Origin: Henckelia pumila
Lineage: Eukaryota > Streptophyta > Magnoliopsida > Lamiales > Gesneriaceae
Direction of reading: 5' to 3'
Assembly (NCBI RefSeq): GCF_033568475.1
Contig: NC_133121.1
Location: forward strand, 136,308,375-136,372,374
DNA: 64,000 bases
Shown: positions 55,558 through 64,000 of the stretch, in pieces
Layout of the letters: every line of letters begins with the position of its first letter
How positions within the stretch are numbered: position 1 is the first letter of the stretch
Notes under the pieces: model-generated
Databases searched by the model: none
Seen by the model: only the letters and a program-made list of their open reading frames with translations
Told to the model about the DNA's origin: nothing
Made by a program: the position numbers and the translations under genes

Positions 55558-56611
55558 ATGCCTCCCAGACCGATGAACCGACGTGGGGGATCTCCACCTA
55601 CACCTCCACCTCCACCTCCACCTCCATCTCCGCAGAACCCTCTAGCAGCATTGGAGCAGGACAATGCGAATATGATGGCAGGGATTACTGCTCTGTTAGA
55701 GCAGTAGGCTACTCGTCCCAGGTTGTCCCATGAGGAGGACGTTGCTGAGAGGTTCCAGAAGAAGGGACCCAAGGAGTTTGTTGGTACCACCGATCCTTTG
55801 GTGGCGGAGGGATGGATTCGCTCTCTGGAGTCCATCTTTGCTTATATGGGGATCACAGACACCGACAGGGTGAACTATGCGACGTACATGCTGAGGGGTG
55901 ATGCAGCGCTCTGGTGGGAGGGTGCAGCCAGGGGAGTTCACCTTCCTACACTGACCTGGGCAGAGTTTAGACGTATCTTCTACGCCAAGTACTTCACCGA
56001 GGATGTGCGCAGTCGCATGATCCGAGAGTTTATGAGTCTCCGTCAGGGGGACAAGACAGTGGTTGAGTATGTGAGACAGTTCGAGAGGGGCTGTCACTTT
56101 GTGCCTCTGATTTCAGATAGTCCACCAGAGAAGTTGAGGCAGTTTGTGGAGGGTTTGAGGGCGGATATCAAGCATGATGTTCGCATGGCAGACGTCCTTA
56201 CTTATGAGTCTGCAGTCAGTAGAGCCCTGCGTTCCGAGGAGGGTCGGAGAGAGATTCAGAGGGAGCAGCCGGGGAAGAGGCAGTTTCAGGATGGGTATCA
56301 GCGACCATCTTTGCAGCCTCCTGCGAAGAAGCAGTTTACAGGGCCGGCTAAGGGCCCGAATCCACAGCAGAGGCCACAGAAGCAGAGGCCGCAGCAGCAG
56401 AGGGGCGGGGCCCCTAATGCCATAGCTTATCCTACTTGCCCGAAGTGCCAGAAGATGCATTCGGGACCTTGTCTATTGGGAGCAGGAGTTTGCTACCACT
56501 GTAGGGAGCCAGGGCATCAGATAGCTAACTGCCCGAGGAAGAAGAACACCGCTGGTAGGGTGTTTGTGATGCAGGCCGAGGAGGTAGATCCAGACACCTC
56601 CTTGATCACCG
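55558..56611 (+). pseudogene. Chromovirus gag
   Basis: The first ATG after the primer site opens MPPRPMNRRGG and a Pro-rich run. A TAG at 55705-55707 stands where CAG (Gln) is expected. Gag domain: FVGTTDPLVAEGWIRSLESI, AALWWEGAARGVHLPTLTWA, YFTEDVRSRMIREFMSLRQG. A Gln/Pro-rich linker follows, then an intact CCHC knuckle CYHCREPGHQIANC. The frame leaves coding sequence at a GT donor after DPDTSLITG. Confidence 0.85.
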
Positions 56612-56805
56612 GTATATCTTACCCCTAACTTTTTCCTTTGGTTAAAATTTCGTCTTTAATATGGAATTTGTTGTTATTTGGGTTATTTAACTGCATGTTA
56701 GAATAGAAAGCATGTTTTACTTGTGATTAGAATTAAGAATTTGTAGTGACACGTTGGGGAAAATTTAGTAGTGGTATGAAACTGTTGGGAATTTTCTGCG
56801 TGCAG
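56612..56805 (+). other. Probable spliceosomal intron between gag and protease
   Basis: The 194-bp stretch starts GTATATC, ends TTTTCTGCGTGCAG, is AT-rich with a pyrimidine-rich 3' end, and has several stops. Removing it joins ATCACCG to GGAGAATTC, which restores TSLITG-RILVGG, the continuous wording of related elements, and moves the frame from gag's to the one used by protease and RT. Length is not a multiple of three, so readthrough cannot do the same. Confidence 0.72.
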
Positions 56806-57632
56806 GGAGAATTCTAGTTGGAGGCAACTCCACATTTGCGTTGCTAGATTCAGGGGCTACGCATTCGTTTATCTCCCTGGAATTTATCAGGCGGGTAGGC
56901 ATCACACCTGAGAGTAGTGACAGTGGGTATGATGTTACTATGCCGTCAGGGCAGATTATTTCTACCTCGAAGGTTATTTGAGGACTGGAGTTAGAGCTGC
57001 AGGGACACTCCATTCGAGCAGATGTAGTAGTTTTGCCATTGAGTGGATTCGATTTGATTTTGGGCATGGACTGGTTGACAGTCAATGGAGCTTCGATTGA
57101 TTTTCATCGGAGATCAGTGTCAGTGAGACCTACAGTAGGCGACCCGTTCACTTTTCATGCATCTCAGAGCAGTGATATTTCTCAGGTGATATCTCTTATT
57201 CAGGCAAGGAAGTTGTTGAGACGGGGTTGCCAGGGGTTTCTAGCGAGTATTGTCACGACTTCAGAGCCATCTAGCAGCTCATTATCAGAGATAAAGGTGG
57301 TTCGTGACTTTCCGGATGTCTTTCCGGAGGATGTTGCCGGAATTCCACCAGTGAGAGATGTGGAGTTCAGCATCGACTTAGTGCCAGACACCGTGCCTAT
57401 CTCTAAGGCACCGTACAGACTTGCTCCTACCGAGATGAAAGAGTTGAAGGAGCAGATTCAGGAGTTGTTAGAGAAAGGCTTTGTTCGTCCTAGCTTTTCT
57501 CCGTGGGGAGCTCCGGTGTTATTTGTGAAGAAGAAGGATGACAGTATGAGACTGTGCATCGATTACCGAGAGCTCAACAGGGTCACAGTGAAGAAACAAG
57601 TATCCACTGCCGAGGATAGAGGATTTATTTGA
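56806..57632 (+). pseudogene. Chromovirus protease and start of reverse transcriptase
   Basis: Protease active site LLDSGATHSFIS is intact, followed by [22 protein letters not shown] stop (56979-56981) stands where an Arg codon is likely. RT begins [15 protein letters not shown], then [34 protein letters not shown] and [12 protein letters not shown]. Here one extra A (near 57594) shifts the frame, and translation would stop at 57632. Confidence 0.85.
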
Positions 57633-57636
57633 CCAG

Positions 57637-58809
57637 TTGCAGGGAGCTTCAGTGTTCTTCAAGATCGATCTGCGATCTGGTTATCATCAGTTGCGTGTTA
57701 GAGATACAGATGTGTCCAAGACTGCTTTCAGGACACAATATGGGCATTACGAGTTCTTAGTGATGCCTTTTGGGATGACCAATGCTCCAGCGGTTTTCAT
57801 GGATCTCATGAACCGAGTCTTTCAGCCGTATCTAGATCAGTTCATCATAGTCTTTAATGATGATTTTTTGATCTATTCTAGGAGCATCGAGGAGCATAGA
57901 CAGCATCTTCAGACAGCCTTGCAGACTTTGAGGGAGCATCGGTTGTATGCCAAGTTCAGCAAGTGCAAGTTTTGGCTTGAGCAGGTGGCATTTCTTGGCC
58001 ACATTATTTCGAGAGATGGGATTGCAGTTGATCAGTCTAAGGTTGAGGCAGTGCAGAATTGGGGTATTCCGAAGAATGCTTCAGAGATTCGCAGTTTCTT
58101 GGGTTTGGAAGGTTATTATAGGAAGTTCATCAAGGGTTTTTCCTCTATTGCAGTGCCCTTGACTTCCTTGACCAAGAAGAATGCGAAGTTTATCTGGAGT
58201 TCAGACTGTCAGATGAGCTTCGATCAGCTGAAAGAAGCACTCACTACTGCGCCAGTGTTAGCGATGACAGTACCACACGAGGAGTTATTGGTGTACACCG
58301 ATGCGTCTAAACTGGGTTTAGGCGCAGTGCTTATGCAGTGTGATAAGGTTATTGCGTATGCGTCGAGGCAGCTGAAGATTCATAAGCAGAACTACCCGAC
58401 GCATGACTTGGAGTTGGCAGCAGTGGTCTTCGCTTTGAAAATCTGGAGGCACTATCTGTATGGCGAGAAGTGCAAGATTTTCACAGACCACAAGAGTCTT
58501 AAGTACTTCTTCACACAGAAGGAGTTGAACATGAGACAACGCAGATGGTTGGAGTTGGTGAAGGACTATGATTGTGACATTAGCTACCATCCGGATAAAG
58601 CTAATGTAGTGGCCGATGCTTTGAGTCGGAAGTCGTCAGTGGTATCATGTTTGACCATACAGTTACCACTACAGAGCGAGATTCAGCGATTTGGCTTGGA
58701 GTGTTATCCGAGTGGCCATGCATCGAGCTTGTCAGTGTTGACGGTGCAGCCAGTTCTACGAGATCGGATTAGAGAGGGACAGTCTACTGATGAGGAGTTG
58801 CAGCGATGA
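57637..58809 (+). pseudogene. Chromovirus reverse transcriptase and RNase H
   Basis: Continues RT in the +1 frame: [39 protein letters not shown], then the catalytic box as [12 protein letters not shown], where the family has a VFIDDILIYS pattern. The Ile-to-Asn change next to the Asp pair may harm activity. RNase H follows with [36 protein letters not shown] and [10 protein letters not shown], then [20 protein letters not shown]. Ends at a TGA (58807-58809), probably a former Trp codon. Confidence 0.87.
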
Positions 58810-59673
58810 AGACAGAGAGATGAGGCTAGAGGTAAACTCTTGTATACAGTGGAGGATGGTATCGTTCAGTACCGTGGTAGGATGTGGGTACCAAACGTCG
58901 ATCAGTTGAGAGCTGAGATTTTAGCAGAGGCTCACACATCTCCGTACTCCATTCACCCCGGAAGTACGAAGATGTACAAAGATTTGCAGCTATTGTATTG
59001 GTGGCCCGGGATGAAGAGTGACATCGGGAGAGTGGTGTCAGAGTGCTTGACTTGTCAGCAAGTCAAGGCAGAGCATCAGCGTCCAGCAGGACTTCTTAGA
59101 CCTCTTCCTATTCCGGAATGGAAATGGGAGAATATTACGATGGACTTTGTGGTTGGCTTACCGAGGAGTGCCAGAGGTTGTACAGCGATTTGGGTGATTG
59201 TGGATTGACTCACCAAGTCAGCTCATTTCTTGCCGGTGAGGACTACTTATACTTTGACACAGTATGCAGAGCTTTACATCAGAGAGATTGTTAGACTGCA
59301 TGGCATACCAGTGTCTATTGTGTCAGACAGAGATCCGAGATTCACATCTGCGTTTTGGAAGAGTCTGCACACAGCTTTGGGGACGAGGCTTTTGTTCAGT
59401 ACAGCATTTCATCCCCAGACAGATGGTCAGTCTGAGGGAGTGATCCAGGTTCTCGAGGATCTTCTGAGAGCTTGTGTCATTGATTTTCGGGGCTCTTGGG
59501 AGACTAGACTGCCATTAGTGGAGTTTACCTATAACAACAGTTTTCAGTCGTCTATAGGTATGGCTCCTTATGCAGCATTGTATGGGAGGAGATGTAGATC
59601 TCCTGTGCATTGGGATGAGGTTGGTGAGCGGATTTTGCTGGGTCCTGAGATTGTGCAGCAGACAGCTACATAG
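58810..59673 (+). pseudogene. Chromovirus integrase, zinc-binding and catalytic domains
   Basis: The same frame continues after the stop. The HHCC finger is intact ([16 protein letters not shown] and [12 protein letters not shown]), then [19 protein letters not shown] at 59206-59208 interrupts before LTKSAHFLPV. The remaining core has IVSDRDPRFTSAFW and FHPQTDGQSEGVIQVLEDLL, then YNNSFQSSIGMAPYAALYGR. A stop and a frame change occur near 59671. Confidence 0.86.
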
Positions 59674-60133
59674 TGACTCAGATTCGAGATCGGATGAGGA
59701 CAGCTCAGAGTCGGCAGAAGAGTTATGAAGATGCCAGACGACGAGATTTGGAGTTCGCTGTAGGTGATCACGTATTCCTGAAGGTGTCACCTATGAAGGG
59801 AGTAGTGCGTTTTGGCCGGAGAGGCAAGCTTAATCCGAGGTATATAGGGCCCTTCGAGATCTTGGAGAGAGTTGGCACGTTGGCCTACCGTTTAGCTCTA
59901 CCACCGGGGCTAGCGGCAGTGCACAACGTTTTCCATGTATCCATGCTTTGGAGATATGTCTTCAACCCGTCGCATGTGTTGGATTTCGAGCCCTTACAGT
60001 TGCCACCAGATCTAGTGTATGAGGAGAGGCCAGTCCGGATCTTGGCTAGGGAGGAGCGGAGGCTTAGGACGCGGGTCATACCGATGGTCAGAGTCCAGTG
60101 GCTGAATCACGCGGGTCATACAGATCTAGTGTA
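59673..60133 (+). pseudogene. Integrase C-terminus and partial chromodomain
   Basis: Reads VTQIRDRMRTAQSRQKSYED, then the GPF/Y module (PRYIGPFEILERVGTLAYRL), VHNVFHVSMLWRY, and the chromodomain start EERPVRILAREERRLR, VIPMVRVQWLNH. After that the coding text is replaced by GCGGGTCATACAGATCTAG, a near copy of bases a little upstream, and then directly by the 3' LTR. The rest of the chromodomain, which normally targets integration to marked chromatin, is missing. Confidence 0.82.
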
Positions 60134-62815
60134 TGTAACACCCGGTATTTTTAAATACGTAAATCCGCATGCATAATTAGGATATTTAATTATTTAAATT
60201 TTAGATTTATGGGTTAAATAATTATGTGAATTATTTATGCATGATTTAATTTATTTTCAAGCATTTAACCCATAATTAAAGATTTTTATGATTTATGGCA
60301 TTTTAATTATTTGATCACGTAGACGGGACCGTGGACGGATGAGATGACAACTTTCTACCCAAATTATTTTATGAGTCTTTTAGGAGCCCAAAAATATTAT
60401 TTTGAGATTTATTTCCTCAAAATTTTTAGTATTTAATTTTATAAAATTTTAGGAGTCCATTTTTATCCAAATTTAGCCATTTTAATGACTTTTAATTATT
60501 TTTAAAATTCTCTTAATTTGTAATTTCGGGATTTTTATGTCTTTAATTTAAGTTATTAGATTTTAACTTTTATTTGGAGTTTTAAAACTTTATATTTTAT
60601 ATTTAAAACTTTTAATTTCCTAAAAACCTATTAAATTAAAAACCTAGACTAAGTCTAACCCTAAACCCCACACACTCACGCCTCCCTTCACCATTAGCCG
60701 TCCCACTCCACCTCCTCCATCTTCATCTTCTTCATCTAGCAATCCTCAAGAATTCATAGCTCGTTTTTGAAGGTCCGAAGCTCGTCGTCGTCGTCCTGTC
60801 GTCCCGGAAATGTTCTACGCAACTCGATCTTTGATTCATCGGTGAAAGGCATGTTTTCTTTCTCCATTTTTCATTCCCTATCAGTGATTAATAGTGTGCG
60901 TGTGTATGCATCAAATTTATTCAAGAAATTTTCAGAAAAACATTTGCTTTTGGATGTTTGCACCTTGTTCATGTGTTATTTTCATCATGCTCACGTTTTG
61001 CTATGGTGTGTGCACGGCTGCTGGTCAGGAGACGCATGGGGGGGTTCCTTAGGGTCCCTAGGATGGGTTTGGTTGGATGGTTAAGGCTGGAAGAGGGCTG
61101 GAGTCGAGCTACATCAGATCTAGGGTCCAAGGGTTCGCAGCTTAGGGTTTGGGAGAAAAGGGGTCGGCTGGTGCATGCAGGGCCGAGAACCAGCCGACCC
61201 ATGGCCAGGTTAGGACCGGCAGGACCTTGGGAAGGTCCTGCCGGCGGTGGTCCGGCCAGTGGTGGCCGGACTGGTGCGGCAGCAGCCCTTGAAGGGCTGC
61301 TGCACGCAGCCGAGAGGATTTGAGAGAGGGGGGGGATCGGGTTGGGCTGGGTTCTGGGCCTGGGTCGGGTCTGGGTGTCCTGGGTCGGGTCAGTAGGTTA
61401 GTGGGTCGGGTTAAGTTGGTCCGGGTCCGGGTTTGGTGGGCCGGGCTCGAGTCTTTTTAATTTTAAAATATTTTAGGAATTAATTGGTTTTTGGGCCAAT
61501 GAATTAGAAATAAAATTATTTGGACTCCCAAATAATTTTATTTGGGCTTTTAAAATTTTAATTAAGTTAGTCCATTAATTTTATGGGCTTTTGATCCCAT
61601 GAAAGTTATTGGGCGAGTCTTTGGGCTTTTGGGCCCATTGGGCCAGTTTAAGCTGTTATTGGGCTTAGAATGTTTTAAATGGTCTTTAATTATTTAATTG
61701 GGCTTAGAATAATTTTTATTGGGCTTAAGTATGTTATTGGGCCAGTCTCAGTGTTAATGGGCCATATTTAAGTAAATGGGCTTGAGTGTTAGGGCCAGCA
61801 GTCCAGGACCATCCATGAGAAAATTGCATGTGTCCTAATTATATATTTAATTATTTTTATGCATTAAGTTATTTTAATATTTATATGTTAGTAAGAAATT
61901 TAAATTAAATATATATGAAAGACACACATTTTAATTAAGTACATGCATTCATGAAATAATTTTATGCATAATTAAATGTTTAAGGTTGAGCAATAATAAT
62001 AAAAATATTTTATGTTGGAAGTTGAAGTAGTGTGACAATTTAAGGGGGATTCGTCCCCATATGTGAACTATTGAAGGGCAGTTTACTGCCAATTTAAGAG
62101 GTGATTCGTCACCGCCACGTATGTTGGTTTCCACGCTGATCAGTATTTGATGTATGATTTAAGGTTACACTACGGATACAACCATGCGATGTTAGAAAAT
62201 TAATTGCTCAACAATGTTTATGTATTATGTTATTTAAGTTAAGTTATGTTATGTTATGAAATTTTCAAGCATGCTCATTCATGTATATGTATGTATTAGT
62301 ATTTAATTGTTTTAAATTATTTTAAACCCTTGTTATGTTAGCATGTTGGGTCTCTAGGCTCACTACACTGGTATGGTGCAGGTGAGTTCGTTGAGGATGA
62401 GGTTGTACCCACCGGAGGCGAGGATGTATGAGCGGGCATGCAGTGACCCCGTGACCGTGATAGATGTCTGGGTCACATGCATGTTTTTGATTATGTCAGC
62501 ACGTTACACATTTTATATTATTTTTCAGTGGTTGTGAGTTTTGAATATTTTATTGAATATTGTCAGTACATGCAAATTTTAATCATTTTATTTATGCAGC
62601 ATTTTTAATTAAATGTTTGACTCAGATATTTATTTTATTTTAAAGAATGCATTTTTATTTAAGTATTTAATTGTTTATTTATTTATTTATGTATTTTAAA
62701 TCTTTTTATTCTGTGCATATATGTATGGGCATATATGTACATATTTTATTTAGTAATTATAAAAAAAAAAATTTCCGCATATTTATTTATTAATTATAGA
62801 GTTAGGGTCGTTTCA
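60134..62815 (+). repeat. 3' LTR of the chromovirus (2.68 kb)
   Basis: Same boundaries as the 5' LTR (TGTAACACCC to GTCGTTTCA). It carries the same hairpin array and TGGGCY cluster. By eye it differs from the 5' LTR at scattered single bases, of the order of one percent. Confidence 0.9.
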
Positions 62816-62820
62816 TTCTT

Positions 62821-62911
62821 ACTTGTAGACGTCTCAAGAAAATATCAAATATGAATGTTTATGGTAGTTGTTTCGTTCCAATGCCACAACCTTCTGTAAA
62901 AGAGACAAACA
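62821..62911. other. Short spacer
   Basis: About 90 bp of host DNA between the chromovirus and the next repeat. Nothing recognisable. Confidence 0.4.
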
Positions 62912-63418
62912 GTTCGCAAACTGTTCGGGTCTCGGCTCGTTAAAAGCTCGTTCGAGCTCATTTAATGAGGGTCGTTAAGGCAAACGAACCAAGCTCGAGC
63001 TTTACAATATTCGGCTCGTTAGCTCGTGAACATGCTCGTGAACAGGCTCGTTAACAAGCTCGTAAGTCATCTCTTAGACGAAAAAATAATAGTATTGATA
63101 TTTAATTTATAAATTTACACTTTACTTATGAAAAATATTGAAAAATCTATAAAAATTAATTTATTAGAATAAAATTACAAATTTTAATAATAATATTATA
63201 TAATTTTTCAAATATATAATTTAGTTTTTAAGTAATTTAATGAATATTTAAAATTATAGTTTAAATATATTAAGCTCGTTTAGGCTCGATAAAAGTTCGA
63301 ATAAGCTCGTGAGACATGAATATATTCGTTAAATAAGCTCGGGCTCGACTCGTTTATAAATGAACCGAGCTTGAACATTCAAAAGTTCGGCTCGGCTCGG
63401 TTCGTTTGCATCCTTAGG
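62912..63418. mobile_element. hAT-like repeat with GGCTCG/CGAGCC subterminal motifs
   Basis: GCTCGTT, AGCTCG and GGCTCGG motifs occur about twenty times, clustered in the outer 150 bp on each side, while the centre is AT-rich. The right end, read on the minus strand, starts AAGGATGCAAACGAACCGAG, wording seen at the ends of many plant hAT-type elements. It may be a MITE on its own or the 5' subterminal region of the transposase-bearing element that follows. Confidence 0.6.
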
Positions 63419-63549
63419 AACGGAAATATGTGCAAATTTCAAATCAAAAGTAACGAAGCAAAAACCAATGAAATTGAGAAGTGAGGTATGAGATCATTTA
63501 AATAAGTTTGAAAAAGACAAAAAAGCAAAAAAAAAAAAAAAAAGTCAAA

Positions 63550-64000
63550 TCCAACTACTGTGATAGGGATTTTTTCTTTGATCTAAAGAAAATGGAACTA
63601 CGAGTTTGAGGGCTCATATGAACTCGTGTAAAAGCCACCCTCATGTGCTTGAAACAACTCAAGCACAATTAAGTTTACAAGTGGGTGAAAAAAGGGTGAG
63701 GTGTCTTTAACTTCTTGAAAATTTGATAAAAAAACATGTAGAAAAGTTTTAGCTAGAATGATTGTGATTGATGAGCTTCTTTTCAAATATGTAGAAGGAG
63801 AATGGTTTAAAGTATTTATGGCAATGGTGTGTCCAAGGTTTATAATTTCTTCAAGATGGATAGACGTTGCACATTGTGTTGATTTATATACAACTGAAAA
63901 AGAAAGTTTGAAAATTTCGTTGAATAAATCATCACAAAGAAATTTTTTGACAACAGATACATGGACCTCGATACAAAAAAATCAACTACATGTGTTTACC
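63550..64000 (+). pseudogene. hAT transposase (BED zinc finger, RICESLEEPER-like), broken and cut by the window end
   Basis: A BED-type finger is visible as SNYCDRDFFFDLKK then, after a one-base shift, NGTTSLRAHMNSCKSHPHVL. A further frame from 63719 to the window end reads KVLARMIVIDELLFKYVEGE, MVCPRFIISSRWIDVAHC and FLTTDTWTSIQK, the standard text of plant hAT transposases. Just before KFDKK a TGA replaces the Trp expected there. Hence at least one frameshift and one or two stops: not functional. Confidence 0.8.

Larger units (their letters stand above)
52691..62815 (+). mobile_element. Ty3/gypsy chromovirus (Tekay/Del-like), 10.1 kb, defective
   Basis: Perfect TTCTT duplications flank it (52686-52690 and 62816-62820). 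Order: 5' LTR (52691-55370), primer site TGGTATCAGAGC (55373-55384, tRNA-iMet), gag with a CCHC knuckle, probable intron, protease, RT, RNase H, integrase, partial chromodomain, 3' LTR (60134-62815). Long LTRs, iMet priming and a chromodomain after integrase suit the Tekay/Del lineage. At least four nonsense changes and two frameshifts break gag-pol. No polypurine tract precedes the 3' LTR. The LTRs are very similar by eye, so insertion is fairly recent. Confidence 0.9.

Overview
The window is nuclear DNA from a flowering plant, very probably a eudicot. The evidence is AT-rich intergenic DNA full of (TA)n runs, genes with GT-AG introns, plant-only families (NETWORKED actin-binding protein, cytokinin response factor, NHL/LEA-2 protein, LRR pseudokinase) and several classes of plant LTR retrotransposon. 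The species cannot be fixed from sequence alone.

The left part (1-31800) is the gene-bearing part. The tail of a Ty1/copia element (1-673) sits inside the last exon of a NET3-like gene (674-1758, minus). A three-exon gene for a small cysteine-rich, probably GPI-anchored protein follows (2921-3703, plus). On the minus strand at 4178-4652 are two tandemly duplicated sequences with all the hallmarks of C/D-box snoRNAs, and a plausible plant snoRNA promoter lies near 5100-5215. Next come an intronless CRF-type ERF gene (10103-10870, minus), a non-autonomous Helitron (16513-18236), an NHL/LEA-2 gene (18648-19400, minus) and a three-exon LRR receptor pseudokinase (19876-23404, minus) whose start codon is in a short separate exon. 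The spacers hold MITEs, microsatellites and a MULE-like element with long target duplications.

The right part (31800-64000) is a nest of transposons. A decayed Ty3/gypsy element (31802 to about 36820) carries a solo LTR inside its own LTR and another insertion in gag. A young, complete gag-protease-only Athila-like element (37053-43608, target duplication CACAT) follows. A Tnt1/Tork-like copia element (44665-49828, target duplication TAATT) splits a stretch of gene fragments that includes a ribosomal protein S7 exon and a rearranged copy of part of the LRR kinase gene found 30 kb to the left. A chromovirus-type Ty3/gypsy element of 10.1 kb (52691-62815, target duplication TTCTT) has 2.68-kb LTRs, a probable intron between gag and protease, a truncated chromodomain and no polypurine tract before its 3' LTR. 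The window ends in a broken hAT transposase gene.

The ordinary genes show no sign of working together as a pathway. The RLK and NHL genes are 0.48 kb apart, head to tail on the same strand. All exon joins, TSDs and repeat alignments were made by eye. No database search or folding program was run.
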